Origin: Climacium dendroides
Lineage: Eukaryota > Streptophyta > Bryopsida > Hypnales > Climaciaceae
NCBI GenBank assembly: GCA_950106755.1
Contig: OX467083.1
Location: 40,128,555 to 40,192,554, forward strand
Direction: 5' to 3'
DNA length: 64,000 nucleotides
Within the stretch, counting starts at the first letter, position 1, and every line of letters starts with the position of its first letter. Below are positions 35,359 to 46,284 of the stretch, in pieces. A model generated the notes under the pieces. That model did no database searches. It had not been told where the DNA came from and saw only the letters and a list, made by a program, of their open reading frames with translations. The position numbers and the translations under genes are program-made.

Positions 35359-36033
35359 CCAAGAATGTGCTAAGGACAACGTGTGCGGTGATACAACGCT
35401 TTATGTCCTGCTGGTATAAAGATTCGCTAAATCCAAGTAATCCTGCAGATTATCAACTCTCCGTAAGTGACTATCTTACTGCCTTACGAACCCTTAACTC
35501 ACTGATAAGAAAAGAAATATACAATACAACTCCCTGTGCTGTGCATTAAAGTGGAGGATTTCAGTGAACTCGATGCAGCTTCAATCGCTCGACTGAAACC
35601 TCCGATCTATACCAGTCCTAGTTTGAATAACTCTGGGCACTTAGTCACAGTTCTGGCGCTCTGAAACACGCCAATTCAACAAACATGACGTTATATGGCT
35701 AAGGGATAAACGCAATGTAATAATATCATCCAAAAAAATGGGAAATTAGCTCGCGCACCAGAACATATGATTTCAGATTTCGTAGAACAACCGCAGGAGT
35801 ATACTTAGGGAAAGGAGGTACCTGGAAGATACAAAGTGAATTGCGAAAAAATTGGAAGACACAATACAACAAACACTTAACCTAACATCCTCCTTGAAGT
35901 GCTTACACCTGTAGAAGACAGCGACAATATCTAAATTGAGGTCGATCCGCTGAGTCTCAGAAACCAAAAACAACGAGCACCTGATGTGAACAATAAAATT
36001 CCTAAGAACAGGCTGTGGAAATTTCTTACGAAC

Positions 36034-36314
36034 CTGACCGCTTTGAATAAGAGACACCAGAACATACTTTCTGAAAGCTGCAATAGTGATTGCATTCAGA
36101 GCTGTCGTAGGAGCAGTGATTGCCTGATCAACAAAAGGCAGTCCATGAATATCAACAAGGGTACATCTATATAAATAATCATAAAAGTAGAACGAACGAC
36201 ATATCTGATGCACTTGAAGCGAACAAACGAAATGCACGAATATGAAAGTAGAGATGCAGTACATGCTGTAAGAACGCCTTGGAGAACTTTTTGAAACCAA
36301 TATAGATCTTTCCC
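36034..36314 (-). pseudogene. Two orphan exons of COP9 signalosome subunit 3
   Basis: Exon 36314-36263 reads GKIYIGFKKFSKAFLQH and exon 36123-36034 reads AITAPTTALNAITIAAFRKY then VLVSLIQSGQ. Both have AG acceptors and GT donors and they join in phase. They correspond to the middle of CSN3, the stretch just before the PCI domain. The flanking exons expected on either side were not found within several kb. The piece therefore looks like a gene fragment, though distant exons outside my recognition cannot be excluded. Confidence 0.65.
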
Positions 36315-36757
36315 CTATGGATCAGTAACGCCGGCCACAGAAGTGCAGATTTCAAGCCCGTTCCAACACACAAAGGGAAACATTTACCTCATTGATCCAA
36401 TGCCTCCACCCGAATGTGATTGAATGCACTCAATCTCGCACTGTCGCACCAAACAGAATGGGGAAAAGCGGAGGCTTCAGACAAAGGAAAGGCCTGACAC
36501 GAGTGCATGGAGTCTCGAGCTAAGCAGAGGAGAAACATTTACCTCATTGTCTTAAAGCAGCTTCATGAAGCAGGGATCCATGGCATGGCCCGTTGGCGGA
36601 CAGCAGGAGCGGAGATGGCAAGGGCAAGATGAGGCTGACTTTGGTGAGCGGGGAGATGTATGTGAGGAGGGCTCGGCTGGGGTATACACGAATCAAGAGT
36701 TCCAAACCCTAAACCCCTTCCCTGCCTCACGCATATGCACTGCCTTGAATTTCTCGC

Positions 36758-38152
36758 TCACAACTGGTTTCTGCATTCGCCCATAAGCTTCGTTCCACGT
36801 TCGAGGTTGTTTGCAGCAGATCTCCTCTTTTCTGCAGGAGAAGAATCGGAATCAGCGTCAGATGACTCCATGTCTCGCAGTCTGCGAAAAAACAGAAGAG
36901 AGCAACATACTACCACCGTTATTCCCTGAATAAAAAAGACACGGCACACATTAAGCAGACATAAAACGGACGAACGCCTGACGCTGAAAGGACAAGTAAT
37001 TCTGAAACACTAGATAATTTCAAAGATACGGTAGTAAACTTCGCATAACTGAAGTCACATAACCAAGCTTGGTTCTACCCAGTTGTTTCACTCATGTTAC
37101 TAAAGTCAGATATAATGCAAGGAATCTCACTCTGGAATCTCAGCGCAGTAGAATGTGTACTTGGTAAAAACCGTAGGCTCCTACTTAGACCTAAATCCAA
37201 GGTTAGGAATTATGCTTCAAGCAGCTGAATGACAGATACAGGAAAAATAAGTCACATGGCTAATTCCTTGCTCTTTAATCCTCGAGCAATTAAATTGAAG
37301 AAGTTGTAACTCACTAGAAATGAATGCTAATAATGCGCACCTAATCAAACACAGTAAAAGCTTCAATTCCTGAACCAATGAACAGATCGTAAGTTAACTG
37401 CAAAATTCAAGTTTAGAATGTAGTGAATAAGATAATGTACAACAACTGAATAATTTGTAATTTTGGAAAGCACTTTCTAGACACAGATACACAATGCATC
37501 TCTTGGCTGCAAATGGAGTTTCTAGTCAAAATCTTGTTGGAAATCTGGACAACATTCCTAAATCAAGTGGCTGGCAAACCAAAGCGATAGATTATCAATT
37601 TTTTCAAGTACAGCACCGACGTCAATGCCCTCAAGTCACGAGAGTAAATTTCCTACCTTAGTTGCAGATTACGCAAAGACGAAGCCTCCTCCAGCACAGG
37701 TACAATCTTCGTTGTATCTTTCCATTTGGAATCTGGAGAAAGGAGGAACTCAAAATCTTCGGAGTCGTACAAAACCCCGTCATCATGTACAAGCCATGGC
37801 TCCAAGACATTCGCTTCTTGAAAGAGCCCTAATTCTTGTAACGATTCTGAAACCACACTCTCATCCTCATCTGCTTCAGACGAGGATGAGGATGCAGATG
37901 TTACCCCCATGTCCTTGCCAACACTATATGTGAAAGCTGGAAACGGCTGCTGCAATTGATGCCTGAAATTGGCATGCATGGGTGACTCCAAGTCTGAAGA
38001 ATCATCATTGTACAAGTACGTGAAAGCTGATGGTGTCTGTCTATGCTTCTGATGATACTTCTTTCCTGATATTTCAAAGCTATCCAAGGTTTCACAGGAG
38101 ATTTTGCCAGGCTCTTGTGAGAGCACTTACCGAGGCGACTTGCGAAACCCAT
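36758..38152 (-). CDS. Small acidic protein of unknown function, three exons
   Basis: Exon 1 (38152-38131) encodes MGFASRL and ends at a consensus donor GTAAGT. A 65-nt intron follows, then exon 2 (38065-37657) opening GKKYHQKHRQTPSAFTYLY and containing an acidic serine tract (SASSSSSEADEDESVVSE). Exon 3 (36881-36758), after the strong acceptor TTTTTTCGCAG, reads LRDMESSDADSDSSPAEKRR and ends CRNQL-stop. All junctions keep phase, giving about 184 residues. The composition (acidic, serine-rich, with a basic KRR patch) suggests a nuclear or regulatory protein. I recognise no family. The start codon lies about 240 bp from the left end of the large MULE. Confidence 0.6.
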
Positions 38153-38401
38153 TCCTGTCAACACATCCCACTTCCCTTAGTACACCGTAAGTGGAATAAC
38201 TCATAACATTATATACGAGGATCATTTGGGACGTGCACAAGGTGTATATGCTTGACCGAGATGCCTCGGGTCCAGATATACTGAAAGATTGAGAAACCAT
38301 GAACCTCAAGGCAGAGCAGGGTCAGAGTAATTACTGTTTGAATGGTAATTCCAAGTCATAAGCTCAAGTGAAGAGGAAAAAGGGAACCCTTTAATATCAA
38401 T

Positions 38402-38495
38402 GAAGCTAGTATACAAGCGTAAAGCGGGAGCGTAGAGCGTAGAGCATGGAATTGGAGCATAGAGCATGGAATTGGAGCATGGAGCATTGATTTAG
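38402..38495 (+). repeat. Left terminal inverted repeat of the MULE
   Basis: Starts GAAGCTAGTATACAAGCG and continues into short internal direct repeats (GAGCATGGAATTGGAGCA twice). It is complementary, with some slippage between repeat units, to the right arm at 54190-54250. Confidence 0.85.
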
Positions 38496-38919
38496 GGCCT
38501 TTTTCTGTAATTTGGTGCGGTAGAAATTTATGTATTTATTTATTTTGTTGAATTTGGGTTTAGGTTCAAAAGTCAACTAAAAATTTTGGGCCTTAGTTCC
38601 ATAAATCAGCATACTTTAAGGTAATGAAAAGTCCAGTCTCAAAATTTGGGGATTTAAAAAGTCTAAGCTCTAAAGTTTAGGGTGGACTACAACCTGAATA
38701 TATGTAGAAATATTTTAGGACCATTGACCACATGGAGGGAAGGGTTATATTGATTCAACTTAGAAGAATGGTTTTATTATTGTTGGTGCGTAACTTCAAC
38801 AATGACATTGGACACCTCCTACGGTGGGATTATGACTCCACAATTTGTGTAGGGGATTGGTGTTTTAATGCTATATCAATTAATTGGTTCATGTGCCAAA
38901 GCTTAGTGGCTTGTCTTTC

Positions 38920-38952
38920 GAGTGGATAGTGAGACTGTCTCACTATCCACTC
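38920..38952. other. Perfect 33-bp palindrome in the MULE left subterminal region
   Basis: GAGTGGATAGTGAGAC, one T, then its exact reverse complement GTCTCACTATCCACTC. Sixteen uninterrupted pairs with a one-base centre are very unlikely by chance in this length of DNA. It may be a protein-binding site or a cruciform-forming scar. Confidence 0.85.
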
Positions 38953-38959
38953 CCAAAAA

Positions 38960-40806
38960 AAAATGAAATTGAATTTTAGTACCTCCCACCAATGAACTCA
39001 AACTTTTATTATATTAAATTTAGCTTTTTTCCCCCCCTCCTGCCCTTCTGTATTTTTCAGGTGGGGCTGGGGGTAACATTTGATACGGGATATATCCGTA
39101 TCTGTACCTCGTATTTTGTATCTATACCATACCATATTTATATTGCATTTGAACTATATTCCATATCTCATCTTCGTACCGTATTGGATTTGTATTGTAT
39201 TCGAACTATATCTTGTATCTTACATCCGGACCGTGTCTATATTATATCGTATTTGGCCCTATAAAGTATCCCTACCCGTATCTAGATCAACAGCATGGGA
39301 GGGAGAAAGGAGAAAGGATTCTTTAAGGATTGGCCTTTCAATTGCCTAGACGGAAGGAGGGAGAGGAGATGGAGGAATAGGAAGGTTTCAGTGGATAGTT
39401 AGGATTTAGGGCTTTTTGCCAAAGTGGCTCAAGAAGATAGACGCCTCAAAGTTATAAATGTTTAGGCGGGCAATTGATTGGGAATATTTTCAAATCAACT
39501 AAATAGATGACTTCGTCTACATTTCATGGAAAAATCCATTGGACATGTAAGAAAAAAGGTGTTTATGGTTATGGATCCCAAATTGAATGAACTTTTGAAT
39601 GAAGTATGTCTTGTACATGTTTAGACTAGTGTTGCTTTGAAGTTTTACAAAGTCAAACATGATAACTTTATATTCATGCCCCCATAACCATGGAAATGGA
39701 CCTATCACCGTGGATCCAAGACAGGAAACCCTAAGTCTATAGCAAAAAGATTATTTGGGTGTGAACCTATAACCGTGGTATCAAGATACATAACATAACC
39801 TTTCACCATGGTTTTAGGGTTTAGGGGTACCCCTATAAATGTATTTTCTCGATCTAAATATAATTGGGGACCTCAAACCGTGAAATGACCCTTCAAAGGT
39901 GAAGGACAAACATACTTCTAGGGTGAGGGTTCAATGTTTAGGGTATTTATTATTGCCTTCGTGTCTTGTTTATTGCACATCTGTTAACTTTTTATAGAGG
40001 ACTATATTTAGGGTTTAGAGCATTGGGTTTAGGGTTCATATAAACTTTTTATTGTTGGATGCACATCTGTTTAATGTATTGAAAAACATAAGGTTAGGGG
40101 AACAATTTAACTTAAAGTACTGAACAACTGTAGTTAGAATGCTTGGGATTAGGCTAACATTTCCATGCGATAGGGTTAAAATGATTAATTAAGTTCATCC
40201 ATGCCCAACCACTTTACCAATTTATCATATGAAAGGCATTAGCATGTTCAAAAACTTCCTATCAATAATAATGCATTTCAATTATGTTAGCAAATACTAT
40301 ATTCATCAATAATTGCTACTCATCTGTATTTCAAGGGTTTAGGTTTAGGCTACCAATGCTAGCATGAGATAGTGCTAATAAAAATGGGTTTACAACCATA
40401 GGAAGCTCAGGTAAATGTTGCAAACTTGCAAATGCATAAGGTGACCACCTCTAAGTAACTCTGTCGTTGTCCTACCATATTCATTGAAAAAAGTCAATGA
40501 ACTCAAGGTCATTTTCAGTGGATTGGGACAAGGGAAGGCCATTTTTTTTAATCGCAATTATCAAGACCAATCTAAACAATCCTCTATGAATATTTTATAT
40601 CTAGAGATATATACGAATTATACTAGAGAGTGTGGAATGGGCAATCACGCATGATAGTGCAAGGTGCAATGGACGAATGACAAGTGAAATTCAGTAGTGG
40701 CCCTTTTATTCTCACTACAATTCTTACGTGAAACAAGTTTGGAGAACATCATCCAAAGGTACACTACAATATGCTAAGGCCAACCGTTTAGAAGGATAAC
40801 TGTGTA
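38960..40806. other. Left subterminal region of the MULE, non-coding
   Basis: Contains a pyrimidine-rich block near 39030, a CGTATYYGTA-rich stretch at 39080-39280 with repeated TATCCGTATC, TTCGTACCG and TATCGTATTTGG variants, and several TTTAGGG motifs at 39810-40030. No coding frame is supported. The part nearest 40700 is the 3' flank of the transposase and is shared with the relic at 28480. Confidence 0.55.
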
Positions 40807-43800
40807 CTAATTGGATTTCAGCTTCAAGATACCACTCTGAAGTATGCGTTTCACTTCGTTAAAGCTAAAGCTTGGAGCATGAATAAAAAGATCTACCTCT
40901 GCATCCAATTGGCAAACTCCAGTGAACAAAAAATACAAGTGCTTGCAATTAGCCCATTGCCCTCTTTTTCCTAGAGCCTTTGTTGACATGTCCTTGAAAT
41001 AAGGGCAAGTGCATTTAGGAAATGCACTTACAGTGATCATGTAATGTTGAATGGCAGGCGGTGTACCTGAGTCCAGTGCAATGATGCATCCGAAGCCTGG
41101 ATGCGGTACCATAGTAACTTCACGAACCACTGCTTTTATTGTGAGTGCGGAGTTGCAATTGTTTGCTTGCTTTGTTGTAGGTGCTTTTGGATTCCTCTGA
41201 ATCTTCTTTCCTGACCGTGTGCTGGGGTGTTCAGCGGGTGAATTTGGAACTTGAAGTCCCAAATCATCAGGGGGCAAATCATGATTTCCAAATAGCCTAC
41301 GAGGGGAAATGGCAAGACGCTGCGGAAGACGGAACCCTGCATTTTGAAGATCTAGTATCTCTTTGGGTGTAAGATTGGTTCCAACTTGCACCGGCCAAAT
41401 ATCTGGTACTTCTGGTTTTGATAGAACCCATTTCCGCCGAGAACCTTTGACGCACCGCGATATATCATTATTGCAGAAAAAAATTGCATTCTTTCAATCC
41501 TATTTTTCTTGTAGTTGTCCATGCTGCCGGTGTATGTAGGTGCAGTTGTTCCCCTATTGCCTTGCACTATTTTAGCTACACACTTTTTTCGCATAATGGC
41601 CTGCAATGCAAAACATGCCTTCGAAGACGTCTTAGGCAAGCGGGCAATATGCCATTGAGACTCATCACAAATTGTTTCTTGGACGGTCCTCACTTGGGAG
41701 GCCACCTCAGTTGCAGGAATTGACCTGGTCTTAGGTGACTCCAACAAATCCGGATGATCTTCATGCGTCACAGGCCATGGTTCTTCAGAAATGCGATCCA
41801 AGAAAATGACTGGTGTGGGTGTAGGGGTGGCCCTCGTTCCAACCCGGGGTCGGGAGAAATTCACTTTGTCGGGACAATGCGAGTCATATTCAGAACCAGG
41901 AGGAAGATTTGGCATTCGCTTCTCAGATCCAAAAACTTCCTCGCTTTCCAAATGGGGCTTCCTAGTGCAATACTCATTGACACCTGGTACAGATGCCATG
42001 GCATTGTTCAATCCTTTTGGATTATCGGTATGTTGGGCATATCTTTGTGCTACACGAAGCAATAGTTCTTCTTTTCCTGGACCAGTTCCCGGCTTCTCAC
42101 CTTTTAGGAACTGGTAATATCTAACCATTTGCATGAATGCTCGAACATAGTCATCTACGGTGGCGATGTACAAATCAGTGCCACGTTTTCCAGATTGTTG
42201 CAACCATTTGTTATGGACGGTCTCCGCGAGGTTGCAAGTAGGAATGAGTCCAAGTTCATCTTCAGTGAGTTCCTGTTCCATAGAGCATGGATTAAAGCTA
42301 CTACAATATTTCCTGGGTTTAAGGTCTACGATTAGGGTTGTTATATGAAGTACTCGAGAAACTGAAGATAAAAAGCATAAAACAAATAAATAATTAGCAA
42401 TGATAGAAGATAAGACAACAACAAGAACCATATCCTGAAAAACAAAGAAACGACGGATACGGTGATCAAGAATCTTACAGTGTCCATGAATGCTCCCCAT
42501 TGCCTATACTGGAAGTGCCAAAACGCTAACCACAGCTCCAAACGGCGAAGCCCCTCCCCGGTTGTGGCTCCGGATGAATGCCACCACGTTCAAATTGCAT
42601 GAAACCTAGTCTCTACCTCTGCTAAGGAATTTGCATCCTTATATTGTTTGCATAGCTTCCGATGCTAGTCTTGAAGGTCACTGCGAATGTCTGCTTTCGT
42701 GTGTTTCTCCATTGACTGAGTCCAATGAAATAAACATGTACGTTCTCGATTGGGCATGGGCTCGGTTGGGTCACCACTTCCATAAACTATGCGCACCGCA
42801 TTCCAGTTTGCTTGTGCCGAATCAGCCATGAAGCCCTTAAAATAGGGCAAGGTATGTCCATGTCTACCCATCACAACGTTTAGGTTTGTCCAGAAGTCGC
42901 ATTGGACAACTACATCTTCTGACTGCATATCACTAACTGCAATAGTCATGACACGACAATATGTCGTGTCATAAACATGACACGCAATTGTAGTCCAGAG
43001 CTTCACTCGCCTAACATGATCAAACATGATCCATGCGTCCTCAAGGTCACCACCAGGTTGCATATGCGATACCAAGTCCACGCCACTTCCAGGGCCAACC
43101 TCGGACATTTTGAACACAAATACTTTGTCAGAGTCGGATCCCTGACCAGGAAATCTGTTCTCCTGCACAAAAGCCCAATTGCTACAACCACGAAGCTTTG
43201 TGATACTGTCCATGACTCCAAAGTGCCAGAAGTACTTGAACGTACTGACTTCATTGCGAATACTTGGGGAACTCATGAATTTGCATTTCTCCAGAACCGG
43301 CATCAATTCTTGGAGACCAAATACGGTAGGTGTAGTTCCTTCGGGTCAAAGTAGCATCTCTCCAAGGAACTCCTTGCTAGCCTCTAGGACGATAGCGGAA
43401 TTTGTTCCAGACGGGTTCCGCTCAACTTGGTCTGATATCAAAGACTGAGTTCTCTCCTTGGAGTCCCGGCAATCTCCATCTTTCACAGGGTGGTTGTGAA
43501 TACCGAAATGAACACAAGCCCAAGTCATGTCCTGTAACCCAACTACATAATAGATTTTCGCAGGACAACTACCAATACATGATGGAGCAATTGAACAAAT
43601 TTTGGATGTGATAGTGGAATCAACTGGAGGAATATCACGAACCTCAAATGGAACAGGAGAACAACCATCCCATTCAGTCTCGTTGGTGAGAGCTACACAG
43701 TGCTTTCGAGTTAGATAGTCGCAACTTGGGTTGACACATTGTAGGTGGCCCACGCAAGACGCCAACTGAAATGTCAGGCCGTCTGCATTCTTTATATTTG

Positions 43801-44584
43801 TCGTACGAAGATTTGTCCAAACGTGACCATCATAGTGTTTCTCCATTCCAGTGAGAAGCTTAGCCTGACTGTGAGTTCCCGAAACATCTCTAACGGGTGG
43901 TAACTCAAAAATCACATCGCCATTGAATGAAGGTGGAACAAATTGAACACTACATATTCTAATTGAGTTCCAATTGACCCTCTTGAACGGGTTCCTAGAA
44001 CCTTTTGTGTGGCACAGCTTCTGCAAACATGAAACAATTGAAGACGCACGGGATGATGATGATGGTGTCACTGTATCTGTAGAAGGCGAGAAGAATGAGT
44101 ACGCTCTACCAACTGCAGACAAGGATGTCGGTTTCAGAAGTTTGCAGGGTGGAGATGAACCATCAGAGTCGTCACTTCCAATGGTAATCACCTCCACACC
44201 AGACTCAATTTTCACAGTATTCTCGAAAGTACTAGTCCTAGAAATTCTAGCGGATCCCTCTGCATTGGAGGGTCCTGCACAGGACTGCGATAATCCATAT
44301 GTTAAATACCTACCTTCACGCAAATGCCATTGCCTAACAAGGCCACACACAGAGGGCTCTTGCCCTATAGTATGCGTCAAGTCACCACTTATACTATCAA
44401 ATACTTCTTCGTCAATATCTAATGAGTTCTCCGCAAGTTGGAAACGGGCACTCAATCAAGACGAACTAACAACAGCATATCCCAACTCGCCCACAGGAAA
44501 TGAGATCAAAACACACTCTCCATGTGCCCTCACAATTGCCATTGAAGATCCTGTCATGCTATCAGTCAAAGCAATGCATCCTTC
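40807..44584 (-). pseudogene. MULE transposase with zinc finger, DDE core and SWIM finger, disrupted
   Basis: A coding exon starts at 44584 after a TTTCAG acceptor. The N-terminal part carries a FLYWCH/WRKY-GCM1-like finger (SCVGHLQCVNPSCDYLTRKH, later CPAKIYYVV and FGIHNHPV). The DDE core follows at about 43306-42665 (YDTTYCRVMTIAVSD, YFKGFMADSAQANWNAV, RERTCLFHWTQSMEKH). Next come NLAETVHNKWLQQ at 42230 and, at the end, a SWIM finger CTCPYF...CKHLYFLF (about 41010-40925). In-frame stops lie at 44456-44458 (TGA), 43346-43348 (TGA), 42665-42667 (TAG) and 42590-42592 (TGA). A frameshift sits in the A-run at 41477-41483. An intron lies between about 42480 and 42310. Upstream leader exons probably lie between 44.6 and 45.9 kb. 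Confidence 0.85.
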
Positions 44585-44599
44585 CTGAAACTCTTGAGG

Positions 44600-46240
44600 T
44601 TGTAAATTCCAAGGGTGAAATAACACTATAACCGAAGACTATATTTCATACAGAACATTAACACAGAAGTACTGAAATGCTCTGAATAACACATTCAAAA
44701 TCAGGCCTAGAATGAAATACAATAAATACAACTTTTGAATACTGAATACTAGTAGTAACTCAAGAAGTACAATATAGTATGAAAACGGCGGCACACAAAT
44801 TGTCAAGAGAATAAAGATTAAATAGGCCATTGAATGTATTGGGTACACCGTTAATACATATCAGGCAGGTTTGTGTAAGTATTCCCTTAGTATAGTGATA
44901 TATATGAGAGGCTTCTGTAGTAAAGAAGCACAATCCATTTAGCACAGTGAAATCAAATCTCAAGATTCTTCAGAATCATTAACATTTCCAAAAAGAATTT
45001 GACCGATATACGTAAACGAACACACTGACCATAATCTAAGTCATCCATCAAGTAATAATAAGGGATATTATAAATGATATCTCAATTATGGAGGATTTTT
45101 AAGATATGCAGATAAATCTTATATTAGACTTATACGAGGTTACTTCACTTCGATTCCAAGATTGTACCCCTCCCAGGACCGGGAGCAAATAACTATAATA
45201 TGTGCTGTAATCAAACAATGGTACATACTACCAATAATGAGTGCATGAAATATGCAAATATATACTACCCTCCCTACTCTATAGAAAAGCTTGGCCCGAG
45301 AACAAGTACTACAGAATTTTTAAAGTGACTGAATTTTTATAGAGACTAAATATCTAAAAACATCATATTTAGAATAGGTATCAACTGATATATCTTGTAA
45401 TGAAATGTAATTGCTCACTATTGTGAAGCTCAAAGTATAATGAAAACCCTCAGCCGACGAAAACTGTTCGATCCTATTCAAGAAATGATCCACAATATAG
45501 GGACATTATAAATTAGGATTTCAATTCATAACATAAAATCTGCAAATTGATAATCCATTTAATGCGAAGCGAAGTGTAAAGAGAGGTAGGTGAGGTAGGA
45601 ATATGGATCACTAAAGATGTAGGCTAAAACCCTTTGATGCAACCGTAGACCCAAACGTAGTTCCAATCGAACCGTTGTTCCGGCCGTAGTTTGGAACCGT
45701 ACTTCCCTACGTAGTCTGGACCGTACATCCCAGAAAATACAGCATCCCGCCGTCAACCCTAATCCTGAAAGGGAGCGCGATACCATACCTTGCAAGGGAG
45801 CAACTCTGCTGCCATTTCGTCCTCGGGTTGTCAACTTGCCCTGTCTACACACCTGAGCTGTGGTTGTGATTCCCACCTCGCCGTCTGCGAAGGACAATCT
45901 GGTAGGTCATCCAGCACTTTCTGTGTCCACTTCACTAACTTATTCTGATATAGAGTGTTATGAGGTATTCATGGATTCCTGACGTGTGGAGGCAATTCTG
46001 TGTTTCTCCAAGGTCTTTAGTGATGGATTGAGTTCTGCGTCCGCGAAGAAATCAAGCTGGAGACAATACTGTACTGCCACTTGCGCAAGAAAGCGCCGCT
46101 ACCGTAGCCCAGGTACGTTGAAGCACAACATACTTGCATGTCGGACTATACTAACCTCATAACAACTCAGGATTGTTACGGTTTGTCATGCCTAGAACCC
46201 TAAACCTCTTTCGTAACTATGGTACCACCAGAATGCTTCA
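44600..46240. other. Left half of the intergenic control region inside the MULE
   Basis: AT-rich to 45540, then markedly GC-richer at 45560-46240 with CCGTAG/CTACGG-type repeats (GACCCAAACGTAG, CCGGCCGTAGTTTGGAACC, CCCTACGTAGTC). This GC-rich stretch lies between the two divergent genes and is the likely bidirectional promoter. The 112-codon frame on its minus strand has no recognisable motif and may be transposase leader. Confidence 0.45.
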
Positions 46241-46284
46241 GTGTCACTCGAGGGACGGGGGTCCTGCATGTATTTCATAGCTTG

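Noticed and set aside
43402..44588. Plus-strand open frames opposite the transposase (for example 204 codons at 43974-44588)
   Set aside because: They are antisense shadows of the transposase; the minus strand carries the zinc-finger and DDE motifs.
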